Positions 30,967-40,559 of a stretch of 64,000 nucleotides of DNA are shown one piece after another (within the stretch, counting starts at the first letter, position 1; the number at the start of each line of letters is the position of its first letter). Position numbers and translations under genes: made by a program. The stretch is taken from contig CACLFK010000002.1 in NCBI GenBank assembly GCA_902606105.1, forward strand, positions 43,776-107,775. Direction: 5' to 3'. The notes beneath the pieces are model-generated. The model worked only from the letters and a program-made list of their open reading frames with translations, did not search any database and had not been told where the DNA came from. Source of the DNA: an uncultured Pelagibacteraceae bacterium. Its GTDB lineage: Bacteria > Pseudomonadota > Alphaproteobacteria > Pelagibacterales > Pelagibacteraceae.

Positions 30967-33510
30967 TTATAATATAAAATTAATTAGTTTACCTTTTACA
31001 AAAATTTTTCTTTTTATTTTTTGATTTTCAAAATATTTATTTAAAGTATTATCTTTTTGAACTAATTCTATAAGATTTTCTTCATGTACGTCTTTAGAAG
31101 CCGCAATTAAACCTCTTTTTTTTCCATTAATTTGAACAACAAAATTAATGTTTTCTTCAATTAACATTTTCTCATCATATCTGGGCCAAATTTCATCTAT
31201 TTTTATATTATTTTTTCTAATACATTCATATGCAAAATGAGGGATTATGGGCATCATAGTGATTAATATTTTACTATAATTTTCAACAATAGTTTTTTTT
31301 GTATAAATTTTTTTAATTTCTTGATTTAAAAATGAATACATCTCATGAAGATTGGCAATTAACTTATTGTAGCTAAAAGATATTAAGTTTTCAGTCATTC
31401 TTTTTAAAAATTTATTTGTGTATTTTGTTATTTTATCATCTACATTTTTTTTGTGATCTTTTATAATTTCCTCAGAAATTTTTTGATCTAGTTGCCAAAG
31501 TTTTTGAATAAATTTATAAGATGATGATATTCCCTCGTCAGACCACTGCACATCTTTCTCAGGTGGGCTATCAGAAAGAATAAATAATCTTGCTGAGTCA
31601 GCTCCAAAGTTATTAATAATATACTCAGGATCAATTATATTTTTTTTTGATTTTGACATAGACTCCGATGGCCCAACAATAACTTTTTTAGACTTGTTAT
31701 CTTTTTCAAATTTTTGACCTTCGAGTGTTATAATCTCATCAGGACTCAACCACTGATTATTTTCATTTTTATAAGTTTCATGACAAACCATTCCTTGTGT
31801 AAATAGACCTTTGAATGGTTCTTTAATGTTCATATTTTTATTTTCATAAGATAGGGCAAGCATGAAAAATCTTGAGTATAGTAGATGCAAAATTGCGTGT
31901 TCTACACCTCCAATGTATTGATCGACCGGCATCCAATATTTAATATCTTCCTCATTGAAACCATATTTGCTTTCTTTTGGAGAACAAAACCTCAAAAAAT
32001 ACCAAGAGGAGTCAACAAATGTATCTAGGGTGTCGGTTTCTCTAGTATATTCATTTCCATCAATTTGAATTAATTTCCAATTATTTAACTGGTCTAAAGG
32101 ATTTCCGGTTGACGATAATTTTTCCACATCAGGAAGTTCTACAGGAAGCAGTTCTTTGGGGACTTTTTTGGGGTTACCTTTTTTATCGTATATAATTGGT
32201 ATAGGACACCCCCAATATCTTTGACGTGATACACCCCAATCTTTTAATCTAAAATTAATTTTCTTTTTCCCTAGATTGTTTTTTTCCAAATATTCAATAG
32301 ATTTTATAATGGAGTCTTCTGGAGATTTTAAACCATTTAAAAATGATGAATTAATAATATTTCCAGGACCAGTAAAGGCTTCTTTGGTAACCTTAAAATC
32401 ATCGTTTTCATTATGTGGTTTCACGACGGTTTTAATTTTTAAACTATATTTTAATGCAAAATCTAAATCTCTTTGGTCGTGTCCTGGACACCCAAAAACT
32501 GCACCAAATCCATAATCCATTAAGACAAAGTTTGCAAAATAGACTGGAACTTTAATTTTTTCATCTAAGGGATTTACTGCTTCTAGATTTGTCTTAAAGC
32601 CTAGTTTTTCAGCACTTGCAATAGCTTCTTCCGTTGTTCCCGTGGTTGAGCATTGTTTTTTAAATTTTATAAAATCTTTATCATTCTCGTATACCTTTGA
32701 AATAGGATGATCGACAGATAAAGCTAAAAATGACATACCGAATAAAGTATCTGGTCGAGTTGTAAAGCACTTTATTTCCTTTATATCTTCTGAGTTGTCT
32801 ATTTTAAAATTTACTTCACATCCAAATGACTTTCCTATCCAATTTTTCTGCATTACCTTGACTTTATTTGGCCACTCATCCAAAGTGTCTAAGTTTTCTA
32901 ATAACTCTTTTGAAAATTTTGTAATATTAAAAAACCATTGATTAAGTTTTTTTCTTTCAACTGGTGCTCCAGATCTCCAACCTTTTCCATCTATTACTTG
33001 TTCATTAGCCAAAACGGTTTGATCAACAGGATCCCAATTAACGTATTTATCTTTTCTATAAACTAGTCCTTTATCATAAAGCTCTAAAAAGAATTCTTGT
33101 TGGTGCTTATAATATTCAGGATTGCAGGTAGATATTTCTCTATCCCAATCTATAGATAGTCCTAATTTTTTTAGTTGAGATTTCATGTTTGAAATATTCT
33201 TTTCAGTCCATGTTTTAGGATCTAAATTATTCTGTCTAGCTGCATTTTCAGCAGGCATACCAAATGAATCCCAACCCATTGGGTGAAGAACATTGTACCC
33301 CTGAAGTCTTTTAAACCTAGCAAGTACATCTCCTATAGTGTAGTTTCTTACATGTCCCATATGAATTTTACCAGAAGGGTAAGGGAACATTTCTAGACAA
33401 TAAAATTTTTTTTTATTTTTATCTACTCTCACGGTAAATAATTTTTTATCTTCCCAAATTTTTTGCCATTTTTCTTCAATAATTTTAAAATTGTATCTTT
33501 CTTTATTCAC
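30967..33510 (-). CDS. leuS: Leucyl-tRNA synthetase
   Basis: [37 protein letters not shown]. Confidence 0.99.
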   Translation of the reverse strand: MNKERYNFKIIEEKWQKIWEDKKLFTVRVDKNKKKFYCLEMFPYPSGKIHMGHVRNYTIGDVLARFKRLQGYNVLHPMGWDSFGMPAENAARQNNLDPKTWTEKNISNMKSQLKKLGLSIDWDREISTCNPEYYKHQQEFFLELYDKGLVYRKDKYVNWDPVDQTVLANEQVIDGKGWRSGAPVERKKLNQWFFNITKFSKELLENLDTLDEWPNKVKVMQKNWIGKSFGCEVNFKIDNSEDIKEIKCFTTRPDTLFGMSFLALSVDHPISKVYENDKDFIKFKKQCSTTGTTEEAIASAEKLGFKTNLEAVNPLDEKIKVPVYFANFVLMDYGFGAVFGCPGHDQRDLDFALKYSLKIKTVVKPHNENDDFKVTKEAFTGPGNIINSSFLNGLKSPEDSIIKSIEYLEKNNLGKKKINFRLKDWGVSRQRYWGCPIPIIYDKKGNPKKVPKELLPVELPDVEKLSSTGNPLDQLNNWKLIQIDGNEYTRETDTLDTFVDSSWYFLRFCSPKESKYGFNEEDIKYWMPVDQYIGGVEHAILHLLYSRFFMLALSYENKNMNIKEPFKGLFTQGMVCHETYKNENNQWLSPDEIITLEGQKFEKDNKSKKVIVGPSESMSKSKKNIIDPEYIINNFGADSARLFILSDSPPEKDVQWSDEGISSSYKFIQKLWQLDQKISEEIIKDHKKNVDDKITKYTNKFLKRMTENLISFSYNKLIANLHEMYSFLNQEIKKIYTKKTIVENYSKILITMMPIIPHFAYECIRKNNIKIDEIWPRYDEKMLIEENINFVVQINGKKRGLIAASKDVHEENLIELVQKDNTLNKYFENQKIKRKIFVKGKLINFIL

Positions 33511-33530
33511 TTCAATTCGATATTTTATAA

Positions 33531-34091
33531 TTATTGTTTAGTGTTTTTTGGATCAGTATATGGTTCAAAATTTTCTTTATCTCTTTGTTCTTTATAAATT
33601 GTAGCTTTTTTTAAAATTGATTTTGTCAATTCTTTTTTTAAAACTCCATCTGACTTTGTAATTTTACAATCTAGAGCGGTTTCACATTTTTTATAAAATA
33701 TCTTTATATTTAATGCATCTGATCTAACTTCATTTGTTAAAAAACGTATCGCAATCTTTATTGACTCACCAATTTTTTGATTTTCTGTGTACCAATCTGT
33801 TACAATAATACCCCCACTATAGTTAGCAGTAGCAATAGGCATAAAATCTATTGTATCTAAAGAAGCTCTCCACAATTCATTCGAAGTTGCAAATTCATAA
33901 TTAGTGCCAGAAGATTTTTTTCGCACATCATTGAGTCTGAAACCTCTACCTTCCTCAAGGTTTTTTTTAACTCGTTGCTTGGGATCGGGAGAAACTTTCC
34001 TTGCGTCCGCACCCCATTTGCCCCCACATGAATATGTTGGTAATATTAATAAAATAATTAGTATAAATTTAATATTGATTATTTTAGTCAT
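33531..34091 (-). CDS. DUF3576-type lipoprotein
   Basis: Start [22 protein letters not shown] lipobox; [20 protein letters not shown]; follows leuS context. Confidence 0.8.
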   Translation of the reverse strand: MTKIINIKFILIILLILPTYSCGGKWGADARKVSPDPKQRVKKNLEEGRGFRLNDVRKKSSGTNYEFATSNELWRASLDTIDFMPIATANYSGGIIVTDWYTENQKIGESIKIAIRFLTNEVRSDALNIKIFYKKCETALDCKITKSDGVLKKELTKSILKKATIYKEQRDKENFEPYTDPKNTKQ

Positions 34092-34202
34092 TTTACTAAG
34101 ATTTAAGCAACCTTTACACGAGTTTTTATTATTTTGAACAAAATTAAGCATTGCCTCATTAATTGTGTTGTAAATATATCACAGTTAGTCAATTTTTTTT
34201 AT

Positions 34203-34228
34203 GTAATCTCCAATTTAAAAGAGATTAC
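34203..34228. repeat. Inverted repeat upstream of the porin gene
   Basis: GTAATCTC-CAATTTAAAA-GAGATTAC, 8-bp perfect arms. Confidence 0.6.
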
Positions 34229-34293
34229 TCTAAAAAATGGTAAAAGCACAATGTTTATTATTAATAATAACATTTAATAAAGGAGTAATTAAT

Positions 34294-35247
34294 ATGAACA
34301 ATTTTAAAAAAATTGGTCTTTCAGCTTTAGCAGGCTCTTTAGTTGCATTCTCAGCGAATGCAGGTGATATGACTGTTTCTGGGGGAGCGAACTTATACAT
34401 GACTGCAACCAACGAGTTGAGTAAAACGACTTGGTCAAATGATGATCATGTAACATTTTCTGGTTCAGGTGAACTAGACAATGGTATGACTGTAACTTAC
34501 AGCCTACAATTAGATGGTGATGAAGCTGATGATGGTGTAGTTGATAACCACTCAGTTAAAATCGACACTAATGGTTCTGGTGTAATTACATATTCTGGTC
34601 ACGGTGGTGATTCAGTAATGTCAGGTATGGATGATAAAACTCCAAATGCTTACGAAGAAGCATTTGATGGTTTAACTACATCTGGATCTAACCAAGTAAT
34701 TAACGGTATTTCTGGTAATGATTTAATCAGATATGACTCACCAAGCTTTAGTGGTGCAACTGTTCATGCTGCTATTATGCCGTCAAATACTACAATGGCA
34801 TACAACGGTGTATATGCTGACTTTGGTGTAACTTTTAAACCTGAAATGGTTGATGGTTTAGAAATCGGTTACGCTTTTGGTGAAACAGAAGCTACAGCTG
34901 GTACTGTAATTGATGACCAAACATACTACGTTAAGTATTCATACGGTCCAATTACTATTGGTTATCAAGAGTCAGAGTCTGATGCTGCAACAGCTGCAAA
35001 CTCAGATGAGTCAGAAACAATGGGTATTTCATACCAAATTACTGATGATTTCTCAGTCTCATACAACAAGCATGATTACAATGATGGTTCTTACACAACT
35101 GATGAAGAATTCACAGGTGTTTCTGCTTCATACACAATGGGTGGTGTAACTATTGCCGGTCATGCGAATGAACTTTCAAACGCAGGTGGTGATTCTACAG
35201 CAGCTGATGTTGAAGGATATGAAATTAACTTAGGATTTGCATTCTAA
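34294..35247 (+). CDS. Porin-like outer-membrane beta-barrel protein
   Basis: Signal peptide MNNFKKIGLSALAGSLVAFSANA, repeated beta-strand pattern, C-terminal GYEINLGFAF (terminal Phe); AGGAG RBS. Confidence 0.88.
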   Translation: MNNFKKIGLSALAGSLVAFSANAGDMTVSGGANLYMTATNELSKTTWSNDDHVTFSGSGELDNGMTVTYSLQLDGDEADDGVVDNHSVKIDTNGSGVITYSGHGGDSVMSGMDDKTPNAYEEAFDGLTTSGSNQVINGISGNDLIRYDSPSFSGATVHAAIMPSNTTMAYNGVYADFGVTFKPEMVDGLEIGYAFGETEATAGTVIDDQTYYVKYSYGPITIGYQESESDAATAANSDESETMGISYQITDDFSVSYNKHDYNDGSYTTDEEFTGVSASYTMGGVTIAGHANELSNAGGDSTAADVEGYEINLGFAF

Positions 35248-35270
35248 TTTGATTTTATAATTATAATTTT

Positions 35271-35300
35271 AAAAGGCCCCTTTTTAGGGGCCTTTTTTTT
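35271..35300 (+). terminator. Intrinsic terminator of the porin gene
   Basis: AAAAGGCCCC-TTTTTA-GGGGCCTTTT followed by T-tract. Confidence 0.92.
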
Positions 35301-35817
35301 TGAAATAAGAAATCCCTGCAAATCCAATAATATTTGCTAATTTAATTTTTTTTAGGTTATTATCAGTTATTCCTCCAAGTGCTATAAATCTATTGTCAAA
35401 AGTATTTACATAGTTTTTAAATTTATTGAGACCTAAATAATTTTTATTTTTTTTAAAAATAGATGAAAGAAATATAGTTTTAACCTTCTGTTTATTTTTA
35501 ATTATTATTTCCTTATAATTGTGCGCAGAACCCAATAAAATGAAATTTTTCTTTAAAGAATAAGATAAATGATTATATTTTTGATTAAACGAGGGCAAAT
35601 AGGCTCCGTCTAGTCCTAATTTAAGGGCTAATCTAACGTTATTTGCCAAGATTAATTTATAGCAATTTTTTCTACAAAAATTCTTTAAATTTATTAACTC
35701 TTTTATATCATCAACTTCTTCATAATTTCGATAGATAATTATTGTATTTTTGTCTTGGCATTTAATTAAATTTGGTTCAAAGTTGTTAACAAAAAAATAT
35801 TTTTCTAAAAATAACAT
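35284..35817 (-). CDS. Thiamine-phosphate synthase/TenI-like protein (divergent)
   Basis: LILANNVRLALKLGLDGAYLP, FILLGSAHNYKEI, FIALGGITDNNLKKI TIM-barrel pattern. Confidence 0.75.
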   Translation of the reverse strand: MLFLEKYFFVNNFEPNLIKCQDKNTIIIYRNYEEVDDIKELINLKNFCRKNCYKLILANNVRLALKLGLDGAYLPSFNQKYNHLSYSLKKNFILLGSAHNYKEIIIKNKQKVKTIFLSSIFKKNKNYLGLNKFKNYVNTFDNRFIALGGITDNNLKKIKLANIIGFAGISYFKKKGP

Positions 35818-36477
35818 ATGAATAATTCAGTTGAGAACCTAAATAATATTAAAAATATAATTAAATTAAAACTAAATAATTTAAAAAAAGATAAACCCCC
35901 AAGAATTATTGCAGTATCGAAGACTTTCCGAATAGAAAAAATTTTACCATTAATAGAGTATGGTCATAATGATTTTGGGGAAAATAAAGTACAAGAGACT
36001 CTAGACAAATGGACAGAAATTAAATTAAAAAAAAATAATATTAAGCTTCATTTGATAGGAAAACTTCAGACTAACAAAGTCAAATTTGCTGTAAAAATTT
36101 TTGATTATATTCATTCAGTGGATAGTGAAAAATTAGCAAGAAAAATTGCAGATGAAATAAAAAAAAATCAAAAAAAAATTGACATTTTTATTCAAGTAAA
36201 TATTGGAAGAGAAGATCAAAAATCTGGTATAGATGTAAATCATTTAGATAATTTTTATAATTATTGTAAAGATTTAAATCTTAATGTTATTGGATTAATG
36301 TGTATCCCTCCAATAGATCGAAATTCTGAAGAATACTTTTTAGAAATGCAGTCTTTAAACAAAAGGTTAAAACTAACAGAATTAAGCATGGGTATGTCGT
36401 CTGACTACCTTAAAGCCATAGAATATTCATCTACTTTCGTGAGAATAGGTTCACATATTTTTGGGAAAAGAGGTTAA
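35818..36477 (+). CDS. YggS family PLP-binding protein
   Basis: IIAVSKTF, DFGENKVQE, LHLIGKLQTNKVK, LSMGMSSDYLKAIEYSSTFVRIGSHIFG. Confidence 0.96.
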   Translation: MNNSVENLNNIKNIIKLKLNNLKKDKPPRIIAVSKTFRIEKILPLIEYGHNDFGENKVQETLDKWTEIKLKKNNIKLHLIGKLQTNKVKFAVKIFDYIHSVDSEKLARKIADEIKKNQKKIDIFIQVNIGREDQKSGIDVNHLDNFYNYCKDLNLNVIGLMCIPPIDRNSEEYFLEMQSLNKRLKLTELSMGMSSDYLKAIEYSSTFVRIGSHIFGKRG

Positions 36478-36992
36478 GAAATAAGTATTTTTGTATTGGT
36501 GTTAATCATTTTAAGTAATACTAAAAAATCATTTTTTTTTATAGCAATGCACCCGGCTGTTGGCATATAATTTTTTGTTAGATGTAAAAAAATACAACTA
36601 CCATAAGGAACTTTAGATTTAGGATAGTTGTATTTAATTAATATAAACAGATCGTATTTATGATCTGACCTAAAAAGTTTCTCATGTTTAATCTCATTAT
36701 TTGATTTAATCAACTTGTTATAAAATTTTGGTTTATTCAAATCATCACACCATCCCATATTTTTTTTTATTTTTTTAACTTTAAGTTTTGTAATTGGTTT
36801 TGCTAGCCGATCTGATCGATAATACAATCTACCCAATTTAAATATACCTTTAGGTGTCTTTTTATCACCCTCTTTTTTTTTTGATGAAATACCATTTTTA
36901 CCAATGCTACATTTAAACTTAAAGTCTTTTATTTGAAGAGTTTGTTTATTTTTTAGTAAAATTATCATAATCTTATTTTCATGATTAAACAA
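36474..36992 (-). CDS. L,D-transpeptidase (YkuD) domain protein
   Basis: KKTPKGIF, CIFLHLTKNYMPTAGCIAI (HX..S/TxGC-type catalytic motif); start may be 36968. Confidence 0.85.
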   Translation of the reverse strand: MFNHENKIMIILLKNKQTLQIKDFKFKCSIGKNGISSKKKEGDKKTPKGIFKLGRLYYRSDRLAKPITKLKVKKIKKNMGWCDDLNKPKFYNKLIKSNNEIKHEKLFRSDHKYDLFILIKYNYPKSKVPYGSCIFLHLTKNYMPTAGCIAIKKNDFLVLLKMINTNTKILIS

Positions 36993-37553
36993 AATTTAGC
37001 AATCTATTCAATTCCAATATTACATGAAATATTAAAAGAATTAGAGAATGACCTTAATTTTAACATAACTTATATTTCTGATAAAAAAAAACTAGAAAAT
37101 AAAATTTTTTCAAATTTTCTAGTAATTACTGAAAAAAAAAACTCAAAATTCAAAAATCATTTACAAATTATTTTTCCTATGAAAATTTCTAAATTAATAG
37201 AAAAAATAAATATTCAATTTATTAAATCTAAAAGTAAGGAGAACTCGAGAATTAGTATTGGGAAATATACGTTAAATGTAAACTCCAGAGAGCTAATGAT
37301 GAATTCAAACTCTCTTAACTTAACTGAGAAAGAAGTTAACTTAATTTTATGTTTACAAAATTCAGTTAAACCTATTAATATTAAAAATCTCCAACTTAAA
37401 GTGTGGGGTTATAGAAATTCTTTGGAAACTCATACTGTGGAAACTCATGTTCATAGATTAAGGAAAAAAATTTTATCTACCTTTAATTTTAATGATTTTA
37501 TTAAAAGTGACAAAGACGGATATTATTTGAATAAATTATCTAAGAATGTCTAA
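36981..37553 (+). CDS. Winged-helix (OmpR/PhoB C-terminal) DNA-binding protein with degenerate receiver-like N-terminus
   Basis: LTEKEVNLILCL...VWGYRNSLETHTVETHVHRLRKKI...DGYYL trans_reg_C signature; no phospho-acceptor Asp motif visible. Confidence 0.82.
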   Translation: MIKQNLAIYSIPILHEILKELENDLNFNITYISDKKKLENKIFSNFLVITEKKNSKFKNHLQIIFPMKISKLIEKINIQFIKSKSKENSRISIGKYTLNVNSRELMMNSNSLNLTEKEVNLILCLQNSVKPINIKNLQLKVWGYRNSLETHTVETHVHRLRKKILSTFNFNDFIKSDKDGYYLNKLSKNV

Positions 37554-38144
37554 ATTAAAACTTACTATCACTCTATCTTCATTAGATCTATTTTCTTCAA
37601 CTGAATGTGGAAGATATGCAGGAAAAATAATTAAATCTCCCTCTTTTATTTCAATACTCGCAGTGTTAGAGTTTAATTCAGTGCTTTGAATTGATTTTGG
37701 ATAAATATTTCTTGATATAATATTTGGATTAGAAGCTTTAAACTTACCACAGTTTTGGGGTGCTTTAACATAATATGCAGCACTGAGATAGTTGTTAGAA
37801 TGAGTATGCTCGATATTAAAATTTCCTTTTTTATTAATAATCGACCAAATTGAGGTACATTTAATTTTAGAAGTATCAAAAACCCAACCATAATTTTTAA
37901 AAACATCTTTAATATGATCATTGATGTGATTTAAAAATCTGTTAGGAATATTATCTTTATCTGTTAGATCGAAAGATTTTGAATGCCATCCATTAATATT
38001 TGACTTTTTAACACCCATATTATCTTTTTCATAAATTCCATATATGTATTTTAAAAATTCACTGTTTATTTTCTCATAATTTTCAACTTGATATTTAAAA
38101 ACTGGTTGTGGAAAGAGTTTAAGAATCTGAGTTTTTGAAGACAT
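37536..38144 (-). CDS. TIGR02466-like putative 2OG-Fe(II) oxygenase
   Basis: IEHTHSNNYLSAAYYVKAP, GDLIIFPAYLPHSVEEN, DRVIVSFNL. Confidence 0.8.
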   Translation of the reverse strand: MSSKTQILKLFPQPVFKYQVENYEKINSEFLKYIYGIYEKDNMGVKKSNINGWHSKSFDLTDKDNIPNRFLNHINDHIKDVFKNYGWVFDTSKIKCTSIWSIINKKGNFNIEHTHSNNYLSAAYYVKAPQNCGKFKASNPNIISRNIYPKSIQSTELNSNTASIEIKEGDLIIFPAYLPHSVEENRSNEDRVIVSFNLDILR

Positions 38145-38155
38145 ATAAAATTTTT

Positions 38156-39091
38156 TTAGTTATTTTTTATTCTTGCACCCATTTGTTGAATTATTTTTGA
38201 TGACAAATTAGTTCCATAATCTAATGATTGCTCTAAAGATAAATTATTTATAATTCCATGTAAATATCCAGATGCAAATAAATCTCCAGCACCAGTTAAA
38301 TCAACTAGATTTAAATTATTTTTGGCTTCACATTTAAAAACTTTATTATCTTTGACTGCAATTGCACCTTCCGCTCCTCTAGTAATTATCACATTCTTAT
38401 TAATTTCTTTTGAGAAGTTTATTGCATCTTTAATGGATGAGCCGTCTATTAATGATAAAATTTCCTGTTCGTTAGCAAATACTATGTCTAATCTATTTTT
38501 AACAAGCTCCAGAAATTCTTTTTTATGCCTTTCAACACAAAATAAATCTGATAATGACATGGCTACCTTATTTGAATAATTAATGGCCTTTACAAATGCA
38601 TTTTTAGCATCGACCTCATCCCACAAATAGCCCTCCAAAAAAGTTATTTCACTTTGTTTTACCATTTCTTCATTTACATCTTTTTCACTAATTTTACCTG
38701 CAATTCCAAGGAAAGTGCACATTGTTCTTTCTGAGTCAGGTGTAATTAATATTAAACATGTTCCTGTTGGAGTAATTTCTTTTTTTTTTGTATACATATA
38801 ATTTACTTTTTCTTTTCTTAATCCATGCTCATATTTTTCTCCCAAATCATCTTTGTTAACTTTTCCAATAAACCCAACTTCATTACCTAATTGAGACAAA
38901 CCGACTATAGAGTTTGCGACAGAACCACCCGAGATAGTTTCTTGAATAACAAGTTTCTGAATTAAGTTTCTAAACTCTTTTTCATCTAAAAGTTTCATTG
39001 TACTTTTTACTAGATTATTTTTTAATAAAAACTTATCATCTACTTTACAAAGAACGTCCACTATGGCATTACCTATTCCTAAAATTTTCAT
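38156..39091 (-). CDS. PfkB-family carbohydrate/adenosine kinase
   Basis: GIGNAIVDVLCKVDD, SGGSVANSIVGLSQLG, DLTGAGDLFASGYLHG. Confidence 0.93.
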   Translation of the reverse strand: MKILGIGNAIVDVLCKVDDKFLLKNNLVKSTMKLLDEKEFRNLIQKLVIQETISGGSVANSIVGLSQLGNEVGFIGKVNKDDLGEKYEHGLRKEKVNYMYTKKKEITPTGTCLILITPDSERTMCTFLGIAGKISEKDVNEEMVKQSEITFLEGYLWDEVDAKNAFVKAINYSNKVAMSLSDLFCVERHKKEFLELVKNRLDIVFANEQEILSLIDGSSIKDAINFSKEINKNVIITRGAEGAIAVKDNKVFKCEAKNNLNLVDLTGAGDLFASGYLHGIINNLSLEQSLDYGTNLSSKIIQQMGARIKNN

Positions 39092-39093
39092 TA

Positions 39094-39747
39094 CTAAGCT
39101 TTTTTTGTTAATATGGCCGATTTTCTTTTAGGATAGCAAGTGGTGCATATTTTACAAGTTAATCCATAACATTCTCTTGCCTTACAATATTCTCTCCCAT
39201 AAAAAATTATCTGCAGATGAAGTTTTGACCAGGTTTTTTTAGGAAAAATCCTCTTTAAATCATTTTCTGTTTGAACCACATTTTTTCCATTTGTAAGACC
39301 CCATCTTTGTGCAAGTCTGTGTATATGAGTATCTACAGCAAATGCTGGATATCCAAAGCCTTGAGACATCACAACACTAGCTGTTTTGTGACCTACCCCC
39401 GGAAGTTTTTCTAGCTCCTCAAAGGTTTTTGGAACTTTTCCGTTATGTTTTTCTAAAATCTGTTTAGACATTAAATAAATACTTTTTGCTTTAATTCTAA
39501 AAATTCCAATACTTTTTATTAATTTTTCAATTTTTCTTCTTCCCAATTTTACAAAGTGTTCAGGTTTATTATATTTGGGATATATATCTTTTGTTACATT
39601 GTTCACATTAACATCTGTACACTGCGCCGATAAAAGAACTGATACCAAAAGTGTAAAAGTATTTTTATGTTTTAAAGGGACAGGGGCTTTAGGATAAATT
39701 TTATTTAAAATTTTTATTATTTTTTTTGCTTTTTCTTTTTCATTCAT
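39094..39747 (-). CDS. nth: Endonuclease III
   Basis: LLSAQCTDVNVN, LPGVGHKTASVVM, VDTHIHRLAQRWGL, C-x6-C-x2-C-x5-C cluster. Confidence 0.97.
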   Translation of the reverse strand: MNEKEKAKKIIKILNKIYPKAPVPLKHKNTFTLLVSVLLSAQCTDVNVNNVTKDIYPKYNKPEHFVKLGRRKIEKLIKSIGIFRIKAKSIYLMSKQILEKHNGKVPKTFEELEKLPGVGHKTASVVMSQGFGYPAFAVDTHIHRLAQRWGLTNGKNVVQTENDLKRIFPKKTWSKLHLQIIFYGREYCKARECYGLTCKICTTCYPKRKSAILTKKA

Positions 39748-40523
39748 TATGAAAAATTAAGCAAATCCCTCATTGAATACAAACCTGGTTTTTTTTTCAT
39801 AAGCCATTTTGCAGCCGTCAAGGCTCCATCAGAGTATAGTGCTCTATCAAAAGCCTCATGGTTTAAAGTAATAATCTCTTTACCATTTGAAAATTTAACT
39901 TCATGTTCACCTATAATTTCACCTTTTCTTAACGAGCTAAAATTAATTTTATTTCCATAAGGAAATGATTTTTTATTTAAATACTTTTTACCCATGAAGC
40001 TATAAAGATCTTTACCTTTACCGTCTGCAATTCCTTTACCTAACATCAATGCTGTTCCTGAAGGATAATCTTTTTTATGTCTGTGATGCACTTCAAATAT
40101 TTTACTTAAATAATCTTCATTTAGAGATTTTGATGCTATTTCAGTTAAATACATCAATAAATTAACACCTAAGCTCATATTACCAGCTTTCAAAATTGAT
40201 ATTTTTTTTGAGTATTTTTTTATTTGGCTTTCTTGAGATTTGCTAAATCCAGTTGTTCCAATCACAACTTTTTTTTTTAGTTTTGATGCTATTCTAAGTA
40301 TCTCAAGTGTACAATTAGGAATTGTAAAATCTATTATTATGTCTGTTTTTTTAAATGCAGTTTCTGTATTAAATTCTGGTTTAATTCCGTTTATTTTTTT
40401 ATTTATGGATCTATTTTCTGTAAGAACTTTTAAATTAAAGTTTTTGTTTTTTTTTGATGATTTAACGAGTTGTTGTCCCATTCTCCCCATACATCCTGTA
40501 ATACCTAAATTAATTTTTTTCAT
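39747..40523 (-). CDS. dapB: 4-hydroxy-tetrahydrodipicolinate reductase
   Basis: GITGCMGRMGQQLV, VIGTTGFS, EVHHRHKKDYPSGTAL. Confidence 0.97.
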   Translation of the reverse strand: MKKINLGITGCMGRMGQQLVKSSKKNKNFNLKVLTENRSINKKINGIKPEFNTETAFKKTDIIIDFTIPNCTLEILRIASKLKKKVVIGTTGFSKSQESQIKKYSKKISILKAGNMSLGVNLLMYLTEIASKSLNEDYLSKIFEVHHRHKKDYPSGTALMLGKGIADGKGKDLYSFMGKKYLNKKSFPYGNKINFSSLRKGEIIGEHEVKFSNGKEIITLNHEAFDRALYSDGALTAAKWLMKKKPGLYSMRDLLNFS

Positions 40524-40559
40524 GATTAAAATACTAACTCTTTTTAATTAATTAGTCTT

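Noticed and set aside
33904-34137. 77-aa plus-strand ORF opposite the DUF3576 lipoprotein
   Set aside because: Antisense to the coding region with a lipobox; no supporting motif.
34910-35149. Same-strand out-of-frame ORF inside the porin gene (79 aa)
   Set aside because: Codon shadow of a repetitive Ser/Thr/Asp-rich reading frame; no RBS or recognisable domain.
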